Part shown: positions 23,400 to 64,000 of the stretch, one piece after another
Layout: every line of letters starts with the position of its first letter
Numbering within the stretch: the stretch's first letter is position 1
Assembly: GCF_030052815.1 (NCBI RefSeq)
Contig: NC_079496.1
Location: forward strand, 76,311,652-76,375,651
Direction: 5' to 3'
Origin: Hevea brasiliensis
Taxonomy: Eukaryota > Streptophyta > Magnoliopsida > Malpighiales > Euphorbiaceae
Length of the DNA: 64,000 bases
Made by a program: the position numbers and the translations under genes
The notes under the pieces: model-generated
Seen by the model: the letters and a program-made list of their open reading frames with translations, nothing else
Databases searched by the model: none
Told to the model about the DNA's origin: nothing

Positions 23400-26300
23400 T
23401 GTGACACTCCTTACACGTCTACAGTGTAGCCGAGCAAGTTATGCCACTCAGTGTGCCGAAGCACCAATTCATATTTTAATTACAATTTATCCCTTATTTA
23501 TTTATTTATTTACAATTTTGATCAATCTGAATTTTTTCGAAATTTTTATAGAAAATCCGGTAGAGTGCCGGCTGTAAATTGGAAAAACAGTTCTTCTGAA
23601 TCTGTTTAAAAGACACTTCCAATATAATTTTCAAATCCAGAACTCCATTACACACATTTCAAATCAATCTCAAAATCTCAATACTATTTTCAGAACTTTT
23701 CTGTTCACTTCATCACTTGAAGCACATTTATACATATTCCTCAACATTTCATTTTTTCCACATACATTATACAAAAAATTTCAATAATATGAAATTTCAT
23801 ATATTTACATCATCAAATAATTTCAAGAGTTTATAGTTACAATCCAAAACTAACACAAAATACAAAATACAAAATACAAAATGCTACCCCAAAGTCCTAA
23901 TGTCCTACCATGTGCACTGCAGATGTGAGGTGACTCTGGACTCCAGATGCAGGTCTGAAAGTTCACCCGGTCTAATGTCTGCTGGGCTCCCCAGCTAGGT
24001 CTCCAGTATATGCGCGTGGCAAAAGCGACGCGCTAAGTAATTCTGCTTAGTGATGATAATATAAAATAAAAAAAAATAAAATATGCAGAATGTATAATTT
24101 CATTTTTGGGTAGACTTAATTTCTGATATTTATTGCAGTATTATTTGATTAAAATTTATTATTGTTGCCCGAGTAACCCATATTAATCGACTGGACTGGA
24201 TAAACGGGTAAACTAGCACTGGGTACTAAGTACCTCGGACCATCACACCATCAGTCACATTATGTCTCCCAGTGTGCAACAAAACAGCTAATAAGCTGTA
24301 ATAATTATCGAGGATAAAACTCAAGTATATTATCTCAATCAACATAGCCAATGGCTATTTTATCACAGAATGGCATGGAAGGCCATGAAACACAAAATGG
24401 CATGAAGCCATATGCAGTACTGCTAACAGAACCCTATTGGCATCCCAACCTATCGAAACCAATCTTGCTAGGTATACTAGGGCATTTTACACTTTTAAGT
24501 TTCACAATTCTTAAATTTCAAGTTTTGGTGTTACTATTCAATTCATTAGTCAACAAAATGTTGACTTTTACATAGACAATAGGTACATTGGTTTTAATAC
24601 TCCCAACATACCACATTTTACATTCTAAACTTGTTGGTATTGGTTGCCAATACCATTTCTAAGCTTAATGTTAATTGGACAGAATTTTCAGTTTTCAAGC
24701 TTTGTGTTTACTGTTCCATTAGTCATTTTTACAGTGGAAATTTGGAAAAATGATCAACATGAAAGTTGTTTCTTATTTTGTCTAGTTATATTTCTTTTTT
24801 TGAATCACTCCATTTGGAGTTTTGTAGCTCAAGTTATGGCCCAAAAACCACAACTGGCCGGATTAAAGTTTTTCCAGAATTTCTGGACTGACCAAATCTA
24901 TAGTATTAGAAGTAGTAACTTCATATCACTTTTTGAATATGTTATGGTGATAATTTGGGTTAGGTTTCTTCATGAAAGTTGTTGGTCTATATCTCAGCTT
25001 GTTTCTGGTAAAATTTTAAGTCAATTGGACCTTTCTACACTGAGTTATGACCAAATGACTAAACACTGTTCATTTGGTCATTTTACCTAGGTAGAATGCA
25101 GTTTACCCGGATTAGGGCAATCTTTTGGTCAACTTGGTTTGGTTTTTTGGGCATGGTTTCTTCACCAAAGTTGTGCCATTATATGTCTAGTTTCATATCC
25201 AATTGGACTTGTACCAATTGAACCTCTACAATTCCAGTTATTGCTGCCCAAACCTGCTGGACTCATGCCCAGTTCTGCAGGTCACCAAGGGCAGCCACAC
25301 CAAACTCCAATCCCACTATACAATTCACTTTATTTTTTATTTAAACAGAACCAAATGGTCACTAATTGACTATTAAAACCTATTTTCATCATCACATGAT
25401 CAAAGTCTCATTTTCATCCCAAACCCTAACTCAAACATCATCAACCATGCATTATCATTTGTATTTCATCACTTCACTTAAGAGATGCATAATGAGGGTA
25501 GCCATACTACCATTTTAACTCAATAAAACTCATCATAATCATTCCCCAACCAAGGCTGCCGAAATTTAGGGATGGCATACAAATGGTATTTCATCAATTT
25601 ATTTATCATTTGCACTCATTTATAGTCCTTAAACATAAATTTAAAGTGAAAACCAAGGTTAGGTCACAAACCTCTAATGGAGTGAGATTTCCCACTTGCT
25701 AGGGTTCCTCTTTTCCTTTTCTTTTTGCTCCTAAAAGACTTGGCAAGATGTAAGAACACTTTTTTATGTTGGGAATATAGGGTTTAGTTGGGTAAAAACT
25801 AGTGAAATCAAGCTTTCAAAAGCTTGCTCATGGTGGCCATGGTGATAGTGGGTGGCGGCAAGAAGAAGAGTGGAGAAGGAGTTTTGATTTTTTTTCATTT
25901 TTCAACCCATTAAGTCTCTTTTAAGTAAACTTATGCCATGTGTCAACATTGGATTGGTTGGGATAATTTTAATGACATCATTATGATGTCATAATTCCAT
26001 TTTCTTTCATTTTCTCTCCTTTTCTTATCTATTTAATTTCAATTAAATTTTTAACAACATTTATTCATATTTTATGTCATATAAATTATTTATTTAACTG
26101 GACAAGTTAGCCAAAAATCATCTCTGAAGACAAAATGACCAAAATGCCCTCCGTTTGGCTTAACGAGCCAAAATTGTGTGTACCGCTAGAAAAAATTTTC
26201 TAAGCATTTTCTTGGCATTCTAATACCATAAGAACCTCAATGACCCTTCTCTGGAGTCCCAATAATTATTTTATAATTTTTTTCCTGGGTCTAGGGTTAC

Positions 26301-26536
26301 TAACGGCCTTCACCGTCACTTCCCCTTCTGGTTACTCATCCCTGGTATTTCGGCTCGTTTAACCTTAGTGTATTTCATTTCTAAAAATTTTTCCTTGATT
26401 TTTTATGAGCATTATTTAGTTTCTTTATAACTCGTCACTCTAGTCTATTTATAATTTCAAACATTTTAGCTGTCCAGACCGACATTGATCACTGGAACAG
26501 TAGATTGTACGAACTAGCTAAAGTGAGGATGTTACA
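23400..26536 (-). mobile_element. Solo LTR, subfamily B, in the integrase C-terminus
   Basis: Begins TGTGACACTCC and ends GTGAGGATGTTACA. It is flanked by TCTCT (23395-23399) and TCACT (26537-26541), a 5-bp duplication with one mismatch. On the minus strand it matches 17913-21009 end to end. Its 3137 bp include the conserved tandem hairpin (24008-24053 on the + strand) and the GATGAGTAACC block near 26330. Small open frames inside (24351-25369) are chance. Confidence 0.88.
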
Positions 26537-26541
26537 TCACT

Positions 26542-26932
26542 GATGAAGGGAGTCATGAGATTTGGAAAGAAGGGCAAGTTGGCACCTCAGTATATTGGAC
26601 CTCATGAGGTTACCGATAGAGTTGGAGCAGTTGCCTATCCATTGGAGTTACCATCTAGCCTTTCTCATGTTCATCCTGTATTTCACATCTCCATGCTCAG
26701 GAAATACATACTAGATCCCTCTCATGTGTTACCACCGGATACAGTAAAGTTGAAAGAAGACTTGACATTTGAAGAGCAGCCAGTAGCCATAGTGGACTAC
26801 CAAGTGAGGCAACTAAGGTTGAAACAGATCCCTATGGTTAAGGTGTTGTGGAGGAGCCAATCAGTAGAAAAATGCACATGGGAGTCAGAGCAAGATATGC
26901 GTAACAAGTACCCTTATTTGTTCAATGTGTAA
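26542..26932 (+). pseudogene. Integrase C-terminal domain with chromodomain-like tail
   Basis: The frame 26543-26932 gives MKGVMRFGKKGKL.PQYIGP, then SLSHVHPVFHISMLRKY, the standard C-terminal integrase segment of plant gypsy elements. It ends with Y-Q-V-R-Q-L-R...VKVLWRSQSVEKCTWESE, the shape of a short chromodomain-like tail that in chromoviruses steers integration to marked chromatin. The aromatic cage of a true chromodomain is not evident. It is continuous with the frame left of the solo LTR once one TSD copy is removed. Confidence 0.8.
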
Positions 26933-26974
26933 TTCTATTCTTTTATTCTGCCTTGTGTAAAAGTTAGAGGACGA

Positions 26975-26996
26975 ATTTTCTGGAAGGGAGAAAGAA
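26975..26996 (+). promoter_or_regulatory. Polypurine tract of the large gypsy element
   Basis: A purine-rich run GGAAGGGAGAAAGAA ends immediately before the LTR start TGTAATACCCC at 26997. This is the expected plus-strand primer position. Confidence 0.75.
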
Positions 26997-29638
26997 TGTA
27001 ATACCCCTAATTTTTAAATTAATTATTTTATGGGTAGCTATTAATATTTTATGTTATTTAAATTTTGAGAAATTATTTGAATTTTTAAAATTAGGTTTAA
27101 TTTTTCAAAAATATAAAATTTTGATGATTTTTAAAAATTAATTTAAAGACCATGTGGCAAAATTAAAAATATATTTAAACCCTATGAATTTTTCTGAGTT
27201 TTCGAGAATTTTTTCAAAATTTTTGGGCCTCGTTTTTTATCCCAAGACAGAGAAAAAAAATTCAATTTTAAGAATTCTGAATCGAACCGGTCGAATTGAA
27301 CCAAACTGAATCAGACCGATCGAATCGAATCGGTCCCTTCTTCCTTTTTCTTATCCTTTCTTCTCTCTCCCTGACGCCTCTCTTCCCTCTCCCTCCGCGC
27401 TTCTCTCTCCTCCCCCATCCCTCCCCGCGCCGTTGTCGATCTTCCCCACCCCTCCCTCGCAACCGACTGGCCTCCAGCCGTCGAAAAACAGCGCGGAAGT
27501 CTCCTCCCTGGCCGATTCCGGCCAATCAGGCCACTAATCAGACCCAGTCTTGTCCTAAAGCACATCTACACCTCGAGAGCTTTCCATAGACACTAAGAAT
27601 ACAAAAATCCATCGAGCGGTTTGTCCAATTTTTACTAGAAAAATTATAACCTATTTTGACTTTTAAGCTAGATTTCTCAAAAACCGTAAACCCCACCAAA
27701 AATCTGAGAGTACCGGAGTGCTCCACTCGACGAGAGCTTCGCGGCAATACCCATTTCGAATTTTTCTAACACCGTTTTTCGGTGGGTCCCACGGAACTTT
27801 GCAGTATTTTTCCGAGTACTAAATGAGCTTAATAAATTTCTTAAAAATTATATACTAACCTCTGTGTTGTGGGCTTCACGTAAGTACCTTCAATTCGTGA
27901 AAATTCATCAGTTGCTCGGATCTATAATTTCGGGCCGGGCAGGCAAGCTATCGAAAAAAATTTAGAATTGGATCAAAATTATAGGCTACCCCACTGTTTT
28001 CAAACATTTCGGATGCGTCGCCAAGGTCAAAAGTGGCATAGGTAAACCCGAACCCTACTTTTTCTTAATTATCTAGTGCTTGATTTTTGATTAAAAATCT
28101 ATAAAATATTTGTGGTAGGTTAGAAAAATATAATTCTTTTTGTATTAGTTTAATAATATTGCTAAGGATAGCAGGGCAAAGTTTTAGAATTTTCAGAGCT
28201 CATTTGGATAGTTTTGGCAAAAGGGGTAATTATAGGGACTAAATTATAATTTTTTAAATTGTGGTTGTTGACTGTTTGGGTGGACCCAGGAGGGGCCATG
28301 TGATGTGATTGAGTTGTGGATGTATGACTTGTGGATAGAAGTACATTTTGAACCCTTTTGCAGGTTGGGTAGGTCCTAGGTATAAGGGAGACTCTGCCAA
28401 ATTTTCGGTACGACTTAGGGTATCTTTGATATTTTCTAAACTTGTATTGAGTCAAATATATTAAATAATTGCAACAAAATTTATCAGGTGAGCCGGGACA
28501 GCCTTTTTCCTTCTCCCAGCTGCTGCAGTGGCCTTGGTTTAAGTCTGTGAGTAAAATATTAATTTTAATTATAATTTCAATATTATTATATGTTCAGGCA
28601 TGCCCATACATCACTTATAAATATGTATCTATGTAGTTAAATACTAGGCACATTTTATATTGCATTCTTAGTTGATGAAGTGCCATGGATGTTGTTTGTG
28701 GTAATTTGGAGCAGTGTGCGTACGTTGGTGTGCATGTGGTGTGGTATTGGATATGGATAGGATGGGTATACGCGGCTTGAGAGACACTCACTACACTCAC
28801 AAGGACCCAGTCCTTTATGGATAAGTCGAGGTAGGCATGGCTCGAGATGATCTCGCTGGCCCCCGCATTTGGTTTATTAAGCGAAAGTCCGGCTTGAGAG
28901 ACACTCGCTGGCAGAGGTTGGATTAAGAGAGCTGTATAGGGGATCAGCTCCCATGTATGTATTATTTGAACATTACTGGGTGTGTGAGTGCTCCAAATTG
29001 CCTTTTTGCTGTTATGATGTGATGTGTATGAAAATTTTGATAGTGTTCATTCCACTCTTTAGGATACATTAGCTTTAGGTAGCTGTAGAAATTATAATTA
29101 AAATTGATATTTTACTCTCTGAGTTGAACGCTCACTCCTGTTCACCTTATTTTTCCAGGATATAGGGGATCTCTTGTTGAGTTATAACCTGCTTCTCTCC
29201 CTTGTAGGTCATCCATTAATATTTATGATGTTTGTATAATTTTACTAACTTCTAGAATTCTACATGTGTTAGAAGTACTTATTTGATTTGGATCTGTATT
29301 ATAATTGTTGTGTTGGATCTGTAAAATTGTTAGATGAATATTTGATGGGATTGAATGAGGGAGCTGAGCTCCCAATTGTGTTTATGGCATTATGATTATA
29401 TGGAGGGTGAGCTGAGCCCCTCAAATTATTATATACCGTGTTTATAGGTCGGGCGAGTCAAAAACTCCCCGTTGTATGATCCATTTTATGGCCGGACTCT
29501 ACCTGATTGAATTCTTGTAATTAGGCCCAAATGAGCATTAGGATTGGGTTGAGGAATAGTTAGGCTTACTAAGGGTCTCGAAGGCTTTAGGCTGGCTTAG
29601 GTCTTGTGCCGGTCCGGCTCATAGGTTGGGTTGTGACA
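26997..29638 (+). repeat. 3' LTR of the large gypsy element, about 2.6 kb
   Basis: Runs from TGTAATACCCC after the polypurine tract to GGTTGGGTTGTGACA at 29638. It contains a CT-rich, unusually GC-rich block (27340-27530), a short repeated phrase GGCTTGAGAGACACTC at 28772 and 28892, and CTGAG...CTCA at 29119-29134 that resembles the first hairpin of the solo LTRs. The open frames on both strands of the CT-rich block (27268-27589) are compositional and are not called genes. Confidence 0.75.
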
Positions 29639-30416
29639 ATAAAGTTATAAGAAAGACTAATTATATTTTTGTACATATTTATATAAAAGTTATGCTCCTT
29701 TCAATATTAATTTTAAGTTGTTATGTTTTAAATTTTTAAAATAATAAAAATGAGAGGAAGATACCAAAAAGAAAAAAAATGACTACTTGAGAATATTAAT
29801 TATATAATTAATATGAATTAATTAAAATAAATGATTAAATTTCTATTTATATTTTAATTTATAATGTATTTATAACATATATAATATAATTTATAATTTT
29901 AAAAAATAAAAATAAATATTAAATAGATTTTAAAATTATTTGTATTAAATAATATAATAATATAAAATTTCAAGATATAAATATTTTATAATAATAATGC
30001 ACTAAACTAGAAAGTAAAATTTAAAAGTTATCTTAATTTCTAATTTTATAAATAATTCAAACTTGTTTTTTTTAAAAAAAAAATAACAAAGTTTGAATAA
30101 ATTTAATTTAATGAGTTAACTTATATTTTTTATTAATTTATTTTTATTTGTCAACATCAACACTCATTTACATTTTAAAAGTTATTATTATATATACTTT
30201 TATTATATCACATTTAAGTTTATAATTATGTTATTATTAACACATAATTTGCATAAAAATATAATTCAATAAAAATATAATAATTTTAAATTAATAAATA
30301 TTTTTATATAATTAATTAAAATAATATTAAAATTAATTTAATTTAAATGTTAAATATAAATTTATAATAATATGATAATACTATGTCATATATAAAAGTT
30401 AATAAAAAATTAAATC

Positions 30417-30486
<70 letters not shown>

Positions 30487-31270
30487 TTATTTATTGTATG
30501 TATATGAGGATATTCGAATCCTTTACCACATTGCATATATGCATCAATGCATGCTCTTGTTTTATATATATAATAAATAAAATTAATTTTTTTTACTGTA
30601 TTATAAAATATTAATAGTTTTAATTTTTAATAAAATGTTTAAATAATTTATGAAAATTTATATATTTTCTTTATTTTTTAATATTATGTAATAATTTATT
30701 TATAAAATTCAATAAAATTATTAATTTTGATATACTTTAATGCATTATTAATTATGTAATATATATTTAATATCTATTTAAATTTATAGTGATTAAATCT
30801 CAATTTAACCCTAATTAAATTTTTAAATTTTTAATCTTCTGTTTTCACTAACTCTTTAAACGGGCCGAATATGAAAATCATGCTCAAATTCAATCATTTA
30901 TATCACTAACCTATTATATAATTTATGTTATTAATGAACTATATAAACATATAACAACCTAAATGTTAACCTTAAATTGCAGAAATTTGATAATTCTCTG
31001 AGAAGAATATAGCAGAATTGTAAATAGCCAACCACACCAATTTTTTTTTCAATTTCGAATTCTTTTCTTTATAGTGAAAACGCAGATCAGGTAACCAGCA
31101 AAAATTGGCTGTCTTTCTACATGCATACAAGTTCTGCACCCATGCATGTGTTATTTATTTATTAATTCCTTTTAATACATAAATAAAAGTTATGATTTTG
31201 GGTTCGATTTACATTATGGGTTACCCGGATCTAAATTGCTTCAAGAATTAAAAATAAAAAATAACTAAAA
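29639..31270. other. AT-rich intergenic DNA
   Basis: Very A/T-rich sequence between the retrotransposon cluster and the CHR4 promoter. Apart from the (AT)n run no gene, LTR or clear transposon was seen. Confidence 0.6.
30420..30482. repeat. (AT)n microsatellite, about 31 units
   Basis: Uninterrupted AT dinucleotides followed by a few TTTA units. The ORF that crosses it is an artefact. Confidence 0.97.
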
Positions 31271-31290
31271 TTTAAAAAAGAAAAAAAAAA

Positions 31291-31770
31291 AGCCTAATAA
31301 TCTTTGAAGACAATCCTCACCATTATTTCAAGTGATCCTAAAAGAAATAAACAGTAATGTTTTAAAGTAAAAAACATATATTTATATCATTAAAAGTGAT
31401 TAGAATGCTGAAATAAATATCCTTTAATTTTTAAAGTATTTATCAAACTCATAAGTTCAATTGTTTGAATATCTATTAACCAACTATTACATCTAACAAT
31501 TAAATAAAAAATCTTAACACATGATAAACCAAATATAAAAAATAAAATAGCAGAAAAATATAAATCCTCCAATAGTACATTGGCAACATTTTCTTTAATT
31601 TTTTAAAGCTTTTGAAATACTATTATAACTTGAAGTTAAAATAATAAAAAAAATAAAAGAAATAAATAAATATAAAATTATAATAAATAAATAAAGGTAA
31701 AAGAAAATAAATTACTAATTATAATAGAAAACAAATCACAGTGAAGATTGTCTTGAAAGATTATTGCACC
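31291..31770. mobile_element. Inverted-repeat MITE upstream of CHR4
   Basis: The arm 31291-31320 (core AATAATCTTTGAAGACAATC) is repeated inverted at 31741-31770 (GATTGTCTTGAAAGATTATT) with about four mismatches over 28 bases. A-rich flank on the left and T-rich flank on the right may extend the arms. The ~420-bp centre is AT-rich and non-coding. No clear TSD was found, so the superfamily is unassigned. Confidence 0.65.
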
Positions 31771-32231
31771 TTTCTTTTTTCTTTTTCAGTTTTTCTTATG
31801 GTATTTCATTTTTAAGTTTTAATAATTATTTTTTTTTAATTTTTATTAAATAATGTTTAAGAGAAGTTATTATAAACTATAAATATGGAATGTTAATTAA
31901 ATTAAGATAAATAGTGATTATGGAAATAAGAGTTGCCTTTGTAAATAGGAAATAGATAATTATTATTCAAAGGATAGAGCGAAAGAAGACTGGCATCTAT
32001 AGACTTCTACCGACCAAAACACAGCCGCACAGAAGCAGAAATGATACCAAAAACGGTAATCATCGAAAACCCAAGTCGGCCATTGTTGTATCTCTTCCTT
32101 TCTCTTTATGAGAAGATATTTCCAAGATTGGGAAGATGGAAAATGAAAGGGAAAATAAAGAAAAAAGAAAAAAAGAAAAAAGAAAAGAAAAGCTCAAAGG
32201 AGAATTTGGGCAACGTGAGCTCTGGATCATC

Positions 32232-32237
32232 CACGTG
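32232..32237. promoter_or_regulatory. G-box CACGTG in the putative CHR4 promoter
   Basis: Palindromic CACGTG inside CCACGTGG, about 190 bp upstream of the candidate TATA box. G-boxes bind plant bZIP/bHLH factors. Function here is inferred from position only. Confidence 0.5.
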
Positions 32238-32422
32238 GCATGATATCAGTGGTTAGGTGCTTTTGACAGGGGTTGTTTTCTCTAGCTGCCTTTCTTTCTC
32301 TCTCATGCGCTGCCATGTCAGAAGTGTAAACCCCGTTCCATGACCCTGGCTAATTTCGCATTGTATGCTTCTCTCTCTAAAAGAACACCTTCTCTCTCTA
32401 AAGGGATTGATCATATCTCTCT

Positions 32423-32429
32423 TATATAG
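32423..32429 (+). promoter_or_regulatory. Candidate TATA box of CHR4
   Basis: TATATAG within CTCTTATATAGCC, followed by a CT-rich leader typical of plant 5' UTRs. Transcription would start near 32450-32460. An upstream start near 32000 is also possible because similar CT-rich sequence occurs there. Confidence 0.4.
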
Positions 32430-32454
32430 CCTTGAGTGTCTTTCTCTATTTATT

Positions 32455-32640
32455 TTCATTTGTTGGCGTGTGGGTGTCTACCTATTTTGTTCTCTCTCTT
32501 CCTCGTATCTCTCATATGCCTCTTGTGCTTCCATGCCCTAATTTCTCTGCATATCCTCTTCCCACTGTTTTTCTATCAATCTCTTAATATTTCAGAATAC
32601 AACACACTCTGTATTGATTTTGGATTCTCAACAAAGGTTG
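32455..32640 (+). other. CHR4: Putative 5' untranslated exon of CHR4
   Basis: CT-rich sequence ending at a good donor, G|GTGAGC at 32641. It would splice to an acceptor at 34071 (CAATTTTAG|TT) or 34087 (TGCAG|AG), just before the start codon at 34100. It contains uATGs at 32516 (23 codons, stop 32585) and at 32533 (ATG CCC TAA). Both ends of the exon are inferred. Confidence 0.4.
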
Positions 32641-33234
32641 GTGAGCTTGTTTTCCTATCTGGATACTCTTTTTTTATTTTTTATTTTTTTTTTATACTTG
32701 GTTATTGATTCAAGTTTTATGGGTTTTTTAGAAGCTAATTTCTCATGTACTATGATATTGATGTTACGAATATATTGCTTGATTTAGGAGATATTGTGGT
32801 TGCTTTATTGATTGGTGCTGAATAATTTGGTAATTTGCAGTGATTTGATTATTGGGTTTTAGAAGTATGTGGGGTAATTCAATGGTCAATGGAATGGGGT
32901 CTTGGGTTTTTGTGTGCGTAAATGTATGTGCTTGGTTAAGTTCTTCTTGTTTGAATGTTCAATTTTGGCACTCCTTTTGTTGCGAGTAAATGTGTGTGCT
33001 TGACATTTATTAAATTTCATTCTTTAATTTAGATGGTTCAATTGTTTACATTGTAGAGCTTCTGGTTGCTTGATTTAGTAGTTTGTTCTAGTTTAGGTAG
33101 CCTTTTTTTGGGTTCCTCTATGGTTTGTGTTTTTATAATAAACTGATTCCAATTGGGTTTCCAGAAACAAGCTGATGACCGATATTCTTGTGCCACTAAG
33201 TGAATTCACAGCTACCAAGTGACAAGTTGGAAGT

Positions 33235-33595
33235 CGATAGGTTTGTGTTACGTACCACACCTGCACAACTTGAACAGAGAAATAGGGAGAGGAAGGGATA
33301 GAAATAGATTGGGTTGAGAAAAGAAATAGAAAGGGAAGAAGATTTAGAGGGAATTAGTGAAGAAAAGAGAAAGAAGAGTTCTGAATTTGTTATTGATTTT
33401 AGGAATGCCCCAATAACAGGTACCTTCCTCCTATTTATACTAACACTACCTAATTGTAACAAAATAGCAGAATACTGCCTGCCCATTACAATCAGCCTTC
33501 CTAAGCCAACTCATCAAACTCTCCATCCCTTAGTCATAGCAGTTTGGTCGGTTGCCAATAAGTAGCGACAAATCTATTGCCAAGTATGAAAATAA
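33235..33595 (-). mobile_element. LTR-like fragment in the 5' UTR intron
   Basis: On the minus strand this segment looks like a small LTR: TATAAATAGG promoter-like box (+ strand complement near 33430-33440), a CT-rich leader after it (33290-33380 complement), and an end GTGGTACGTAACACA. No partner LTR, PBS or clear TSD was found, so it is at best a solo LTR remnant. Confidence 0.35.
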
Positions 33596-34077
33596 ATTGC
33601 TCCTGCTTTTGTGCTGATCTTACTTACCAGTCTTTTTTCATCAGGGGCTGGCTTAGGCTTTACTTTGAAATACCTGTGTGGCCTTTTTTTCTTTTTGGTG
33701 TTTGCTGCAATGCATTCTTGGTATCATCTTTAGAAGGACATACAATTGGTCTGATTAGTTTTTTTATTTTTTATTTTTATTTTTTTTAACTTTTTCAGTT
33801 TCTGTTACCTGTCAATGTTGCATTAATTTTTCTAAATACCTTTTATAACGCAAGCACCAGTGTATAAAAATCAAATTGCTAAGCTTTTACCAAATAAATG
33901 TGCATGAGTCACTTCATCAATTTTTCCATCTCTTTTTGTTATTGGCTCTGCATTTGTCTTATTATATTTCATTTAAAGTCTTGGACAGCTCATTGAGCGT
34001 TTTATTTGCCTAAATTGTTCTTGTCAAACCATCTTCTTCACTAATGCATGGCATGTTTGTGTCAATTTTAGTTCCAA

Positions 34078-34083
34078 ATGTAA
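34078..34083 (+). promoter_or_regulatory. Start-stop uORF (ATG TAA) before CHR4
   Basis: ATGTAA lies 16 bases before the CHR4 start codon, just after the acceptor at 34070-34071. If that acceptor is used, the mature leader carries a minimal AUG-stop uORF. If the acceptor at 34086-34087 is used, it is spliced away. See findings for the parallel with boron-sensitive AUGUAA elements. Confidence 0.5.
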
Positions 34084-34099
34084 TGCAGAGGATTGAGAT

Positions 34100-64000
<29,901 letters not shown>

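Larger units (their letters stand above)
9165..29638 (+). mobile_element. Decayed Ty3/gypsy chromovirus-like element split by four solo LTRs
   Basis: Domain order on the + strand is LTR end, PBS, gag (9664 on), protease (about 17300), reverse transcriptase/RNase H (21015-22250), integrase (22400-23399), C-terminal tail (26542-26932), polypurine tract and 3' LTR (26997-29638). That order, with integrase after RNase H, is Ty3/gypsy. The long LTRs and the chromodomain-like C-terminus suggest a Tekay/Del-type chromovirus; that lineage is inferred. Removing the four inserted LTRs, each with a 5-bp TSD, leaves about 7.9 kb. Premature stops are present throughout, so the element cannot move. If the TSD was 5 bp, the right copy would be ATAAA at 29639-29643; the left is not visible. 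Confidence 0.8.

Noticed and set aside
24351..25369. Three consecutive + strand frames with hydrophobic stretches
   Set aside because: They fall wholly inside the reverse solo LTR of subfamily B; equivalent frames are not kept in the other copy.
27268..27589. Overlapping open frames on both strands with Arg/Gly- or Ser/Pro/Leu-rich products
   Set aside because: They follow the CT-rich GC-high block inside the 3' LTR and are compositional.
30383..30580. ORF encoding a Tyr-Ile repeat
   Set aside because: Translation of the (AT)n microsatellite.
33314..33565. 83-codon frame upstream of CHR4
   Set aside because: Located in the putative 5' UTR intron within an LTR-like segment on the opposite strand; no recognisable product.

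Overview
The window is plant nuclear DNA, most likely from a woody eudicot. The evidence is spliced plant genes with GT-AG introns, plant Ty3/gypsy and Ty1/copia retrotransposons with tRNA-Met primer sites, and a CHD-type remodeler of the PICKLE-RELATED 1 / CHR4 type. The species is not determined; a Euphorbiaceae-like genome is only a guess. I saw no rRNA or tRNA gene and no CRISPR array.

Bases 1-29638 are a retrotransposon graveyard. On the left lie a reverse LTR end (1-502), an unrecognised AT-rich stretch, and a gag-only LTR element (1797-9164) whose 3' LTR is about 4.7 kb. Next comes a decayed Ty3/gypsy chromovirus-like element (PBS at 9439, gag from 9664, protease at 17.3 kb, RT/RNase H at 21-22 kb, integrase at 22.4-23.4 kb, C-terminal tail at 26.5-26.9 kb, 3' LTR 26997-29638). 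Its coding region is cut at four places by solo LTRs: 10698-13392 (-), 13572-17173 (+), 17913-21009 (+) and 23400-26536 (-). Each has a 5-bp target-site duplication (TSD), and the host reading resumes on the far side. They form two related subfamilies, A and B.

Bases 29639-32400 are AT-rich intergenic DNA with a long (AT)n run, an inverted-repeat MITE (31291-31770) and a plausible promoter (G-box 32232, TATA 32423).

From about 32.4 kb to beyond the right edge lies one large gene on the + strand, a CHD3-like remodeler orthologous to Arabidopsis CHR4/PKR1. I place ten coding exons: 34100-34318, 35361-35462, 35575-36366, 36810-36914, 37047-39815, 42317-42474, 53202-53316, 61362-61438, 62026-62686 and 62931-64000 (open at the edge). 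Together they encode 2,022 residues so far: PHD finger, two chromodomains, SNF2 ATPase, helicase C, a DUF1087-like segment and a SANT/Myb-like domain. All junctions keep frame, so the gene looks intact although two introns have grown to 10.7 kb and 8.0 kb.

The 10.7-kb intron holds a Mutator-like MITE (42852-44115), a short LTR element with a coiled-coil ORF (44709-46968) and an antisense copia element (47208-51962). The 8.0-kb intron holds a sense-oriented Reina-like gypsy chromovirus (53918-59324) and a candidate hAT-like MITE. Observations most worth following up are a start-stop AUGUAA uORF just before the CHR4 start codon, a tandem-hairpin motif conserved with compensatory changes in the large LTRs, the solo-LTR stack, and the repeat load in CHR4 introns.
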